This document shows positions 1-8,687 of a DNA stretch of 64,000 nt, one piece after another (position 1 is the first letter of the stretch; the number at the start of each line of letters is the position of its first letter). The notes below the pieces were generated by a model. That model did not search any database. It was given only the letters and a program-made list of their open reading frames with translations, and was not told the DNA's origin. This DNA comes from Xanthobacter autotrophicus. GTDB lineage: Bacteria; Pseudomonadota; Alphaproteobacteria; Rhizobiales; Xanthobacteraceae. The stretch is from assembly GCF_043194295.1 (NCBI RefSeq), contig NZ_JBAFVK010000021.1. One strand, given 5' to 3'. A program made the position numbers and the translations under genes.

Positions 1-185
1 ATGCAGCGATGCTGAGGCCCGAGAGGACACCGAGGCAAGATCTCATGACGCGTGACTCCGCTGGGATACCCGACCTGGGGTATCGGTTGCTGACGGACGC
101 CGGGCGGATCCTCGGCGCATTGGTGACGATGGTGGGCGTGCGCCGGTTGTCAAGCCGATGTGACGGCGAGGGACTGGCCGGCGGA

Positions 186-1150
186 TCATGGGGCGATCGT
201 CAGATCGGTAAGCGGCACAGCCTGGCAGGCGCGGCACGATCCGGGGTCCCCCTCGAACGGGACGCGATGGGCGAACTGGACCTCGTGGACTTCGACGATA
301 CAGCTTTCGCACTGGCCTACCCGGCATCCACTCCGGAGCGCGCCGCCCGCCGTCAGCGCCGCGTCCAGAATGGAGCCGGGAGCGGGGGCCATCCAAAGGA
401 TCGCCCGGTGCCGGCGATGGTGATGGCGCAGGGCTTCAAGTGCGGGGGCGCTTCCGCCACGCAGGAATAAGGCTTCGGTGAAGATGTCGAAGCGCGGCAG
501 GCCCCATCGGGCAAGCGCGCCCTGCATGGCGGCGATGAAGCCCGCGGAGCCGCAGATAGAGGCGAGCGGCCGCCCCGGGGTAACGTACGGCAACAGGCCA
601 CCGGCACGCAGGGCGTCGATGTCGATGCGGCCTTCCACGTCGAAACGCTGCGCCTCAAGGTCGTGCGCTTCGGGACGGGAATAGGCCGTGATCCGGCGCA
701 GCCCGGCGATGTTGCGGGCAAGCCTGTCCACGCGATCGGAGAGGGGGTGGTCGTGTCTGCCGCGACAGCCGTGCAACAGGTAGATCGGAGCCGCCCTTCC
801 GGATGGCGCCGCCGCGACCGCCTCCGGATACCAGACGAAGGGCGTGATGCCGATTCCATTGGCGATGAGCGGAACCGGGCGCGCGCCATCCACCGGCGGG
901 GTAAACACGCCCGAGGGCGCCTCGATCAGCACCTCGTCCCCAGTCTGGCCGGCAGGGGACCGCCATCGGTCGCCACCAACTCCAGCGCCCGCATCTGGGT
1001 GTCCGCCGGGCGGCCCTTGGCGCAGAGCGCGCCTCCGGTAGGATGACCAGTGTGCGGCTCGACGCCGAACATGCGCGCGTTCTCCACCAGCGTGATCGAG
1101 CCGCAGCGCGAGTGGCACAGCGTGCAGTAGCCTTCGTGTCGTTCAGCCAT
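186..1150 (-). pseudogene. Remnant of a molybdopterin oxidoreductase with C-terminal flavin/[2Fe-2S] reductase
   Basis: Reading from 1150 leftward, the frame opens with MAERHEGYCTLCHSRCG and GGALCAKGRP, the N-terminal [4Fe-4S] cluster motif of molybdopterin oxidoreductases. After roughly 60 residues it runs directly into a reductase segment (GDEVLIEAPSGVF, IANGIGITPF) in another frame, which ends with a plant-type [2Fe-2S] motif CRVGQCESC plus a later Cys and a normal stop at 186. The large catalytic molybdenum domains are missing and a frameshift lies near 930-960. Known fusion proteins carry all these parts in one chain, so I infer an internal deletion within a single gene. The product cannot bind the cofactor. 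Confidence 0.75.
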
Positions 1151-1270
1151 TGATCCGTCTCTCGCGCGTATCGCGAGCGCGCGGCTGTGCGGGCCGCTCC
1201 TCCGGGAGCGATCGTGCATGGGGGTGAGGGCTTCGGGCGGCAAGCCTCCCCAGGGAGACGCGGCGCAGGC

Positions 1271-1775
1271 TCAAAACAGCATGGGCGCGTCGGCTGGCCA
1301 GGATGCCACCACGCGGTCCCCCGGCCGCAACTCGTCGTCGCGGCCGGTGTCGGCATTCTGCAGGTGTGCCGCCAGTCTTGCCCCCGAGGCGGTGCGCACG
1401 ATCAGTTTGGTCAGCGCGCCGCGAAATCCCGCATCCTCCACGGTCGCCTCCAAAGAGTCCTCGGTGCCGGTCATCGCGGCCGCCCGCTTCAGCCGGACAT
1501 GTTCGGGACGGATGGCGAGCACCGATGCGCCGGGCTCCGAGCAGGCGGGCGGGACCGCGAAACGCTCTCCGGCCTGTGTGCGGGACGAGCCCGGCGCCTC
1601 AAGGCCACCCGTGAACATATTGGTGAGACCAATGAACTCGGTGACGAAGCGCGTCGTCGGCCGCTGGTAGATCTCACGGGGCGTTCCCACCTGCTCGACA
1701 CGACCCGCCGCCATCACAACGATTCGGTCGGCGACGCAGAGGGCCCCGTCCCGGTTATGGGTGGCGAAGATGGTG
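1271..1775 (-). pseudogene. C-terminal remnant of a PotA/FbpC-type ABC transporter ATPase
   Basis: The readable part starts at the H-loop region (TIFATHNRDGALCVADRI), continues through RVEQVGTPREIYQRPTTRFV and ends in a TOBE-like substrate-regulatory domain (AIRPEHVRL, ASWPADAPMLF). Walker A, the ABC signature and Walker B are absent, so it cannot hydrolyse ATP. Upstream, the frame continues without a break into permease sequence (about 1776), so two neighbouring genes have been fused by deletion. The family normally imports polyamines, iron or similar solutes. Confidence 0.75.
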
Positions 1776-2118
1776 GTGAGGCCGATCACCACCGCCGAGC
1801 CGGTGTAGAGGATGCGGACCGGCTCGCCGATGAGGTCGGCATACAGGAGCGGGGAGTTGATGAGCCCCCCTTGTCGGCGAGCAGCACCATCCAGCCCGCT
1901 GTGCAGCTCAGCGCCACCAGCAGTGTGCGGCCGAGGATCGTCAGGTAGAACGGCTCGCCAAGGAACCGGAGGCAGTTTTCGAAGGTCAGGCCGCTGAGAT
2001 CGGGCGATGTCGGCTCGAAATGGGCCGGGCTGACGCGGGCCATGAGGGCGAGCGGAACGATGAGCCCGGCCAGCAGTGAGGGAAGACGACCTCTACGGCT
2101 ATCTGGAAGGGGCCGCAA
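1776..2118 (-). pseudogene. Remnant of an ABC transporter inner-membrane permease
   Basis: The frame from 2118 reads LAGLIVPLALMARVSP, LTFENCLRFLGEPFYLTILGRTLLVALSCTAG, typical of the first transmembrane stretch of PotB/FbpB-like permeases. It then breaks; in the neighbouring frame INSPLLYADLIGEPVRILYTGSAVVIGL, a piece of the middle of the same family, runs straight into the ATPase remnant. At least two deletions or frameshifts are therefore visible. Most of the permease, including the EAA coupling loop, is gone. Confidence 0.7.
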
Positions 2119-2345
2119 CTTCCATCAGGCCTTCATCGGCGCCGCCGAAAATGCCCTGCTCACCGAAATGGCCATGGCGCTCCGCGACAAGATGCGGCTT
2201 CACGGCATTTCCTCACGGGCAGGACTGGAGCGGCAGACGGCGTCGGTCGATGAAGACCGTCGCCCCCTCAATGTTGTCCTTTCCTGTTCTGTGCAAGGCG
2301 TCGACAGCAGCCGAGCCATGCGACCGCTCGACTGGCAATGGCCCG
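2085..2345 (+). pseudogene. Remnant of a GntR-family (FCD domain) regulator
   Basis: The pieces REDDLYGYLEG, then in another frame FHQAFIGAAENALLTEMAMALRDKMRLHG, RQTASVDEDRRP and VDSSRAMRPL, follow the order of the C-terminal ligand-binding FCD domain of GntR regulators. At least one frameshift separates them and no winged-helix DNA-binding domain is present. It overlaps the opposite-strand permease remnant by about 30 bases, which suggests a deletion junction there. It was probably the regulator of the decayed transporter cluster. Confidence 0.6.
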
Positions 2346-3251
2346 TTACGCGAAGCTGTTCAGGAACGCGAGCCACAGGGGCAGGCTGACGCACCCGATC
2401 AGCGTCGACTGGGCGATGAGGGTGGCGACCGCCTCCCGGTCGGCGCCGAAGACCGAGGCGAGGACGTGGGCCGCGGAGGCCGTCGGCAATGCGGCGAACA
2501 GGGTCAGCACCGCAGTGCGGACCGGGTCGACGCCGATGGCCGTGGCCAGTGCCCAGGTGGTCCCCGGCAGGATCACCAGCTTGATGGCATTGAGGGCTGC
2601 GGAGAAGCGATCAACCCGCGCCAGCGCACGCCAGTTGAGCGAAGCGCCGATGGACAGGAGCGCGATGGGCACCGCCGCCGTGGCCAGCATCCGCACCGGC
2701 TTGAGCATCAGGGGATTGATCTCCACCCGCAGCATCGAAAGCGTCATGCCCGCGACGCTGGCGACAAAGAAGGGATTGGTCACGATCTGGCGGATCATCT
2801 TCGATAGGGACAAAGCGTGCCCGCGCGACAGCGCGCCGATGGCCAGCACATTGGCAAGCGGCACCGCCATGCCGATGGCGATGGACATGAGGGCGCGGTG
2901 CGTCTCCGGCAGGGTCTGCACCGCGACGAAGGCGAGCGCCGTGTTGAAGCGCCAGGCGGTCTGCCACAGGCCGGCAAAGTCGAGGAAGCGCTCGGGGCCG
3001 AGCCGCCGCAGCGGCCAGGCGAGGCAGAAGCCGAGGCCGATGATGAGCCAGACGCCGACGCCCACCACCAGCACGTCGCCCGCATTGGGGGCCTTGCTCA
3101 GCGCCGCGGTGAAGATCAGGGCCGGGAACAGGACCTGGAAATTGAGTCTGTCGATGGCCTTCCAGGCATCCGGCGACAAGGTCACGCGCAGCACACCGCC
3201 GAGGACGATCAGGCTGAAGTCGGGCAGCAGGGCGAGCAGGATCTGGAACAT
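2346..3251 (-). CDS. AEC-family (auxin efflux carrier type) transporter
   Basis: A 301-residue, very hydrophobic protein beginning MFQILLALLPDFSLIVLGG, with about ten predicted membrane segments in two halves separated by a polar stretch (ALSRGHALSLSKM). This is the usual length and layout for the AEC/malonate-transporter family, which moves organic acids or amino-acid-like anions across the inner membrane. It follows the aminotransferase gene by three bases on the same strand, so the two are probably co-transcribed. The substrate cannot be told from sequence; the aminotransferase neighbour suggests an amino acid or 2-oxo acid. Confidence 0.85.
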   Translation of the reverse strand: MFQILLALLPDFSLIVLGGVLRVTLSPDAWKAIDRLNFQVLFPALIFTAALSKAPNAGDVLVVGVGVWLIIGLGFCLAWPLRRLGPERFLDFAGLWQTAWRFNTALAFVAVQTLPETHRALMSIAIGMAVPLANVLAIGALSRGHALSLSKMIRQIVTNPFFVASVAGMTLSMLRVEINPLMLKPVRMLATAAVPIALLSIGASLNWRALARVDRFSAALNAIKLVILPGTTWALATAIGVDPVRTAVLTLFAALPTASAAHVLASVFGADREAVATLIAQSTLIGCVSLPLWLAFLNSFA

Positions 3252-3254
3252 GGC

Positions 3255-4424
3255 TCAGCCCCGCAGCGCCGCGATGAGACGATCTGCGGCCACCGGCACA
3301 TCGGCATCGGAAAGCCCCACGAAACACAGCCGCATCAGGTCCGCGAAGGCCGCATGTCCCGGCTTGAGCGCGAAGGCCGGCCCCGGTGCGTACATCACGC
3401 CACCAGCAATGGCCCGCTCGAACAGGCCCTCGCGCACCGTGCCTTCCGGCAGCCCGACGAATACGAACATTCCGCCGTCCACTGGTGGCACACGGAAGCC
3501 CGCCGCCGCGAGGCGTCCGACGAGAGCGTCGTGGCGCGCCGCATAGAGGCCGCGCACCCGCGCCACATGAGCGTCGAGCCGGCCGAGGCGCAGGTAGTGC
3601 AGCGCCACCCGTTGGGCCAGAGAATTGGGCTGGAGGTCGCTCGCCTGCCGCGCCTCCTGCATGGGCGCGGCAATGGCATCCGGCGCGATGGCCCAGCCGA
3701 GGCGCAGACCGGGCGAGATCATCTTGGACAGGCTGCCGAGATGGATCACCACCGCGCCGGGCACCTGGGGCGCCAACGCCATCAGGCTGGGCGGCGGCGG
3801 GGCGCGGAACCACAGGGCACGGTAGGGATCATCCTCGATGATGGCGATCATGCGCTCCGCGCACAAGGCAAGCATGGCCAGCCGTTGGGCTTGCGAGAGC
3901 GTCTCTCCGGTGGGGTTGCCGAAGGTCGGCAAGGCATAGACGGCGCGCGCATCAGGTGCCGCATCGAGCGCTTCCGCAAGCCCCGCCATGGCGGTGTCGG
4001 AGGCCGCCGCGCCATAGCCGACCGCTCGCACGCCTACCGCCGCGCAGGCGGAGAGCACTGCCGGATAGACCGGCTCGGGGACCAGTATGGTGGAGCCGGG
4101 CGGCGCCAGGGTGCGGATGGCGAGGTCTATGCCCTGCTGCGCGCCGGAGGTGACGAGAAGGCGATGACCGGCCGGCACCTCGACCATGTGCTCCTGAAGC
4201 ACCGTCAGGAGCAGCGGATCGCCGGCACTCGGACCGTAGGTCCAGGACGGAAAGTCGGCGCCTGCGCGCGTCAGTGCTTCGGCCAGGCCCTCATGGTCAT
4301 AGGCGTCGCGGGAGGGATGCCCGCTGGCGAGATTGAGCATGCCCGGCCGTGCCGCGAACGGGAAAAGGGCGCGCAGGGGATTGGCGGGAATGCTGGCGAT
4401 GAAGGGATTGAGGGTGATGCTCAC
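3255..4424 (-). CDS. PLP-dependent class I/II aminotransferase
   Basis: A 389-residue fold-type I aminotransferase. Visible are the N-terminal LNLASGHPSRDAYD, the SGAQQGIDLA cofactor-phosphate region, PTFGNPTGETLS with the conserved Asn, IIEDDPYRALWF with the Asp that pairs with the pyridine nitrogen, and SLSKMISPGLRLGW with the Schiff-base lysine. There is no N-terminal winged helix, so it is a plain enzyme and not a MocR regulator. The family includes 2-aminoadipate and aromatic aminotransferases; the amino donor is not determinable. The start appears to be GTG. It is divergent from the LysR gene and heads a two-gene unit with the AEC transporter. Confidence 0.88.
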   Translation of the reverse strand: MSITLNPFIASIPANPLRALFPFAARPGMLNLASGHPSRDAYDHEGLAEALTRAGADFPSWTYGPSAGDPLLLTVLQEHMVEVPAGHRLLVTSGAQQGIDLAIRTLAPPGSTILVPEPVYPAVLSACAAVGVRAVGYGAAASDTAMAGLAEALDAAPDARAVYALPTFGNPTGETLSQAQRLAMLALCAERMIAIIEDDPYRALWFRAPPPPSLMALAPQVPGAVVIHLGSLSKMISPGLRLGWAIAPDAIAAPMQEARQASDLQPNSLAQRVALHYLRLGRLDAHVARVRGLYAARHDALVGRLAAAGFRVPPVDGGMFVFVGLPEGTVREGLFERAIAGGVMYAPGPAFALKPGHAAFADLMRLCFVGLSDADVPVAADRLIAALRG

Positions 4425-4455
4425 GGGCGGGCCGGACTTTCTGGTGGCGACGATA

Positions 4456-4504
4456 CCATTCTTCGGTAGAATGGACGGGCATAGTCCAATAACTGTTGGT
4501 TATT
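4456..4504. promoter_or_regulatory. Two LysR-type operator dyads
   Basis: Between the divergent aminotransferase and lysR starts lie two dyads. The first has arms CCATTCT (4456-4462) and AGAATGG (4468-4474) around a 5-base spacer. The second has arms AATAAC (4488-4493) and GTTATT (4499-4504). Both contain the T-N11-A pattern of LysR boxes, and their centres are about 31 bases apart, three helical turns, as expected for paired recognition and activation sites. Confidence 0.55.
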
Positions 4505-4507
4505 CAG

Positions 4508-5407
4508 ATGGCCGACGATCCCTTCGATGCCATTCCTCTTCTCGCCTTGCGCCTGCTGCCCCTCGTGGCTCGGCTCGGCAATCTCTCGGAGGCGGCGCGC
4601 GCCCTCGATGTCAGCCAGCCGGCGGCGAGCAAGGCCATTGTCCGCGCCGAGGAGATGTGCGGCGTTGCTCTCGTCGTGCGCGGGCGCCGGCCCATGGTGC
4701 TCACGGCGGAAGGCCGCATCCTGGCAGAACACGCGGAACGGCAGGACGAGCTTGCCCGCCTGACGGCGCGCCGCCTGGAGGATTGCCGGGCGCAGGGGGA
4801 GGGGCTGGTGCGCATCGCTTCGTTCGGGGCGTCGGCCTCCACCCACATCCTGCCGCAGCTCGTGGCCGCGGTGGCCCGGCGCTACCGCAAGCTCCAGATC
4901 GAGATCACCGAGAACACCGACCAGCCTACGCTTCAGGCGCTGCACGACGGCCGGGTCGACTTCGCCACCATTGTCGAAATCGACGATCCCGACCTGGAGC
5001 TTCTACCGCTCAAGCACGATCACCTGATGGCGCTGGTGCGGACCGCAGATCCGCTGGCCCGACACCGGACGCTGGATGCGCAGGCCTTGGCCGCCGTGCC
5101 CTTCATCATGACCAAGGGCGGCAGTGAACCGCTGGTGCGGGCCTGGTTCGCGCGCGGCGGCCACGCCCCCGTGATCCGCCACTCGATCCAGCAGATCACC
5201 TCCATCCTCGCTCTGGTGCGGGCCGGCATGGGGGTGTCGATCATCGCCGAGACCGCGGTGCCGGAGACCCATGCCGGTGTCACAGTGACGCCGCTCGAGC
5301 CGAGCTTTCCCCGCACCATATGCCTGGCCCGCCGCGTGGGGGGATTTGCCTCCCACGCGGCGGAGATCGTCTGGCGCACCGCCGCCGCGCGCGCCCTCGT
5401 TCGCTGA
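4508..5407 (+). CDS. LysR-family transcriptional regulator
   Basis: A 299-residue LysR protein. The N-terminal helix-turn-helix reads LGNLSEAARALDVSQPAASKAI, followed by the linker helix and a two-lobed effector domain starting about residue 95 (VRIASFGASASTHILPQLVAAV). I chose the ATG at 4508; a TTG four codons upstream is possible. It is divergent from the aminotransferase-AEC pair and sits just after two LysR-type dyads, so it probably controls that pair and itself. It ends base-to-base against the convergent MBL hydrolase gene. Confidence 0.9.
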   Translation: MADDPFDAIPLLALRLLPLVARLGNLSEAARALDVSQPAASKAIVRAEEMCGVALVVRGRRPMVLTAEGRILAEHAERQDELARLTARRLEDCRAQGEGLVRIASFGASASTHILPQLVAAVARRYRKLQIEITENTDQPTLQALHDGRVDFATIVEIDDPDLELLPLKHDHLMALVRTADPLARHRTLDAQALAAVPFIMTKGGSEPLVRAWFARGGHAPVIRHSIQQITSILALVRAGMGVSIIAETAVPETHAGVTVTPLEPSFPRTICLARRVGGFASHAAEIVWRTAAARALVR

Positions 5408-6304
5408 TCAGGCCCCCTTGGGCAGGGCCTTGAGGGCCGGCTTGTCGAAGGCCACCTTTTCCCCGAAGCAGAACACCCGGCCGGCTTGGGCCTTCACGAA
5501 GGCCGGATCGAGCCGCATGGCGCCGGTCTCCGCCCAGATGGCGTCGGCGCGGGCGTTTACCCAGGAGTCGGGGGGCAGCAGGGTTGAGCCCCGCGTCGTC
5601 ACGTCCCAGATCCCGTAATGGTGGGGGACGATGAGGCGGGCCTTCAGCCGTTCCGCGATGGCATCCGCCTGTTCATAGCTCAGGACGTGCTGGGAGCCGT
5701 CCACCGGCAGCAGCAGGATGTCGATCTGGCCCAACTGCTCCCACACGCGCTCCGGCGGGTTCGGCCGGTTGTCGCCCCAATGCAGGATTCGAAGGCCGGC
5801 GACCTCGACGATCAGCAGGCAATTGTCGAACGAGCGCCAGTTGTCGGGCGGCGTGGTGCCCACATGGGTCAGTCGGCGGGTCATCTCCGCCCAGTCATAG
5901 GCATTGTGCCGGCTGTCGCTCACATGCTTGTCGGCGATGCCGGTGATGGTCACATCGGCAAAGCTGTAGGTGCCGATCAGCCGGTCGAGAATGACGTTGG
6001 CGCTGAGCTGATGCAGGCCGTCATGGTCGAAATGGGCGTGGGTGGAAAGGGCCACGTCCACCTGCGTCGCGGGGAAATCGTAGAGATACCAGTCCCACGT
6101 CCCCCAAGGCGGGTTGCGCCAGGGGTCGAGCATCAGCGTCAGCCCGGCCGGAGTGGTGATGCGAAAGGCCGAGCCGCCGAAGAAGGCAAGCTCGATGGCG
6201 CCGTCCGCCGAGGCTGCAGGAGCGGCCTCCTGAAGCTCGATCATGTGGTTGTGGTTCTCCGGCTGCCGCCAGGCCCACAGCCCCTCGCTGCTCCTGTCCT
6301 TCAT
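5408..6304 (-). CDS. MBL-fold metallo-hydrolase (UlaG/lactonase-like)
   Basis: A 298-residue metallo-beta-lactamase-fold protein. The metal motif is STHAHFDHDG, with further ligands in ILHWGDNRPN and LIVPHHYGIWD. The start of the fold (ELAFFGGSAFRITTPAGLTLMLDPW) resembles the UlaG group, which opens lactone rings and acts on related substrates. It overlaps the upstream amidohydrolase gene by four bases (ATGA), so both are translated from one message. I infer that the two hydrolases act in sequence on a cyclic compound, but no substrate can be named. Confidence 0.85.
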   Translation of the reverse strand: MKDRSSEGLWAWRQPENHNHMIELQEAAPAASADGAIELAFFGGSAFRITTPAGLTLMLDPWRNPPWGTWDWYLYDFPATQVDVALSTHAHFDHDGLHQLSANVILDRLIGTYSFADVTITGIADKHVSDSRHNAYDWAEMTRRLTHVGTTPPDNWRSFDNCLLIVEVAGLRILHWGDNRPNPPERVWEQLGQIDILLLPVDGSQHVLSYEQADAIAERLKARLIVPHHYGIWDVTTRGSTLLPPDSWVNARADAIWAETGAMRLDPAFVKAQAGRVFCFGEKVAFDKPALKALPKGA

Positions 6305-7602
6305 TGTTCATCCCTCGGGTTGAGCCTGGTCGCGTCCACGAGGACGCGGCCTTTCTTGATCACGACCGCCGCGGCGTTGGAGCCAAAACGGAAGGCCAAC
6401 TGGCGGAAGTCCGGCACGTCGAACACCACCAGGTCCGCCTGCTTGCCGGGGGTGATGGAGCCGATTCGGGCGTCGCGCCGGATCGCCTTCGCGGCATTGA
6501 GGGTGACGCCCAGCAGCGCCTCCTCGGGCGACATGCCGGAGAGGCGGCAGGCGAAGCCCATGCTCATCTGTTGCGACAGGTGCCAGCACACGGGGCAGAG
6601 GTCCGTGGCGAGCGCCACGTTGATGCCCGAGCAGGCGAAGCGGCGGGCGTTCACCGGCCGTGGATGGCCCACCGCCCAGTCGAAGCCGGGAAAGAAGGCG
6701 ACGCTGGTGCCGGCATCAGCCAGCGCGCGCAGGTCGTCATCGCTCAGCATGTTGCCGTGGTCGACGGAGGCGGCCTTCATCTCGGCCGCAAGCCGCGCGC
6801 CGCCCACATTGACCCGCGCATCGGTATGCAGCTTGGCCGCGAGCCCGACATCGGCCGCGGCGGCGAGCACCCGGCGGCACTCTTCAACCGTGAACACGTC
6901 CGGGTCCACATAGACATCGCAGAATTCGGCGAGCCCGCGCTCGGCGACGGCGGGAATGGTGTCGGCGATCATCTGGTCCAGATAGCGTGCCGCCCCGTCG
7001 CGAGGCCGCGCATGGGCGCCGAGATAGGTGCCGACGATCTCGACGCCGGTGACCTCCTCCACCAACCGGGCCGCCTCGAGGGAGGCGAGGTCGCTGTCAT
7101 GGTCGAGCCCGTAGCCGGACTTGGTCTCGATGGTGGTGGTGCCGAGGGCCAGCATGCTGCGCGCGCGCCGCAGCGCCGCTTCGGCGAGGCGTTCCACCGG
7201 CAGTCCGGCATTGATGGCGCGGGAGGCGGGCACGCCCCAGACAAGGCCCGCGGCGACGAGACCCTCATCGTCAAGTCCTTGCGTGCGGTGGAAATACTCG
7301 CTGGAGCGGTCGCCCTCGAAGATGAGATGGGTGTGGCAGTCCACCAGCCCGGGGGCGACGATGCCGCCTCTCGCATCGACGATGCGCGTCTGCGCGCCGA
7401 TCAGCGCCATAATCGCGAAGGCAGGTCCCACGGCCGCGATCAATTCGCCCCGGACCGCGACGGCGCCCCCCTCCACCACGCCGATGCCGTCGGGCTTGCC
7501 GGGGTCGCATAGCACCACCTGCCGGGCACCGAGGATCACAAGGTCGGCAGGGGGCGTATCGGTGGGGGGCTTGTCCTGAACTGGCGTTTCCCGAGCGAGC
7601 AC
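6301..7602 (-). CDS. Imidazolonepropionase-like amidohydrolase
   Basis: A 433-residue amidohydrolase closely resembling HutI, which opens imidazolone-5-propionate to formiminoglutamate. Metal ligands appear in LVDCHTHLIFEGDR, in LGAHARP and in ALATDLCPVCW; KSGYGLD is also HutI-like. The best start is GTG at 7602, because GGAGAG lies eight bases before it; an upstream GTG at 7632 has no such site. No hutU, hutH, hutG or hutC is nearby, so a role in histidine breakdown is uncertain. Context (MBL hydrolase, divergent TetR and ABC importer) suggests hydrolysis of a different imported cyclic amide. A related imidazolone-ring substrate is an alternative. Confidence 0.75.
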   Translation of the reverse strand: MLARETPVQDKPPTDTPPADLVILGARQVVLCDPGKPDGIGVVEGGAVAVRGELIAAVGPAFAIMALIGAQTRIVDARGGIVAPGLVDCHTHLIFEGDRSSEYFHRTQGLDDEGLVAAGLVWGVPASRAINAGLPVERLAEAALRRARSMLALGTTTIETKSGYGLDHDSDLASLEAARLVEEVTGVEIVGTYLGAHARPRDGAARYLDQMIADTIPAVAERGLAEFCDVYVDPDVFTVEECRRVLAAAADVGLAAKLHTDARVNVGGARLAAEMKAASVDHGNMLSDDDLRALADAGTSVAFFPGFDWAVGHPRPVNARRFACSGINVALATDLCPVCWHLSQQMSMGFACRLSGMSPEEALLGVTLNAAKAIRRDARIGSITPGKQADLVVFDVPDFRQLAFRFGSNAAAVVIKKGRVLVDATRLNPRDEQ

Positions 7603-7997
7603 CTTTTTCTCTCCATGCCTGACGCGTGACACTTTTCAGGAATGAACGCGGGCCAAAGCTGGAACCCGATGTACACGGCGCGGGGCGCGGCATCAAATCT
7701 GTATAAATAATTTCAATATTAAATTGAATTAGTGTATCGCGATTTATGTCGCACTATCGGATTATTTACGAAATAATTAAGTGTGTATTTACCTTCTTAA
7801 ATTATTAACTTATCTGGAGTGAATAAATATTGAACAGGGAATAATCTGCGGGGCTGACGTTTATACAAGAAATGGCCAATGCGTCTTCGTTCGTGGGGCA
7901 GGCGCCGGCGATCTGCCGTGGGTGGTGCGCATAAAACAAGCAGTCATGACTGACTTTTTTGCGCGCGACCCCGGCCGGCGCATGTCAGGCTTCGAGC
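7603..7997. promoter_or_regulatory. AT-rich divergent promoter region with a perfect palindrome
   Basis: This stretch between the amidohydrolase and tetR starts is markedly AT-rich from about 7690 to 7870, unlike its surroundings. It holds a dyad TTCAAT-N5-ATTGAA (7712-7728) and a perfect 12-base palindrome CAGTCATGACTG (7941-7952), 45 bases before the tetR start. The palindrome is a good candidate operator for the TetR protein. No gene is seen here. Confidence 0.5.
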
Positions 7998-8687
7998 ATG
8001 GAAACCATACTCCTCAGACAAGAAGGCGAGACCGTCGATGGCCGCGAGCTGAAGGGGGCCGCCATGCGCGCCCGCCTGCGCGCCGCCACCGAGGAACTCA
8101 TCGCCGAGGTGGGCGTGAACGCCGCATCCGCAGCCGCCATCGCCCAGAAATGTGGGGTCTCCCGCGGCGCGATGCTGCACCATTACCCGACGCGCGATGA
8201 GCTGATCATCGACACCGCAGCTCATTTCTGGCGGCGCGCCCGCGACATCGTCGCCACGCTCGCCGACGATATGAGCGCCGGGCGCACCGACGTGGCGACC
8301 TTCGTCGACCGCCTCTACGAGGATGTGTTCCGCGCCAACGCCCTGGTCACCATGCTCGACCTCATGGTCTCCGGCCGCGACACGCGGGTCGGCGAGGCGG
8401 TGAACGAGATCCTGACCGACCTGTTCCGCTCCTATGAGGATCTGGGCGTCAAGGCGTTCGACGTCTCCGGCGTGCCACCGGAGCGTATCCACGTGGTCAT
8501 CACCCTCATCGTCTCCACCCTGCGCGGGCTGCGCATCCAGGACAACATCCATCGCGACGAGGCCCGCGTGCGGGACGTGCTCGCCATGCTGGTGGATGCG
8601 GTCCATGTGATCCTCGATCGCGAGCGCGCCGCCGCTCCGGCGGCTACCCCAGCGCCGCGCGCGCGTTCCGCCCGGAGGCGGTCATGA
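7998..8687 (+). CDS. TetR-family transcriptional regulator
   Basis: A 229-residue TetR protein. The N-terminal helix-turn-helix is clear: LRAATEELIAEVGVNAASAAAIAQKCGVSRGAMLHHYPTRDELI. The C-terminal ligand domain is not diagnostic. ATG at 7998 is preferred over an upstream TTG because it places the helix-turn-helix at the usual distance from the start. Its last codons overlap livG by four bases, so regulator and transporter share a transcript. It probably represses both this operon and the divergent hydrolases through the palindrome at 7941-7952. Confidence 0.88.
   Translation: METILLRQEGETVDGRELKGAAMRARLRAATEELIAEVGVNAASAAAIAQKCGVSRGAMLHHYPTRDELIIDTAAHFWRRARDIVATLADDMSAGRTDVATFVDRLYEDVFRANALVTMLDLMVSGRDTRVGEAVNEILTDLFRSYEDLGVKAFDVSGVPPERIHVVITLIVSTLRGLRIQDNIHRDEARVRDVLAMLVDAVHVILDRERAAAPAATPAPRARSARRRS

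Noticed and set aside
9..470. Plus-strand open frame at the left edge
   Set aside because: Antisense to the decayed reductase segment; no recognisable features.
6304..7512. Long plus-strand open frame opposite the amidohydrolase gene
   Set aside because: Composition and residues mirror the high third-position GC of the real gene; no domain visible.
6301..7602. Firm hutI assignment
   Set aside because: Sequence is HutI-like but no other histidine-utilisation gene is near, so only the family-level call is made.
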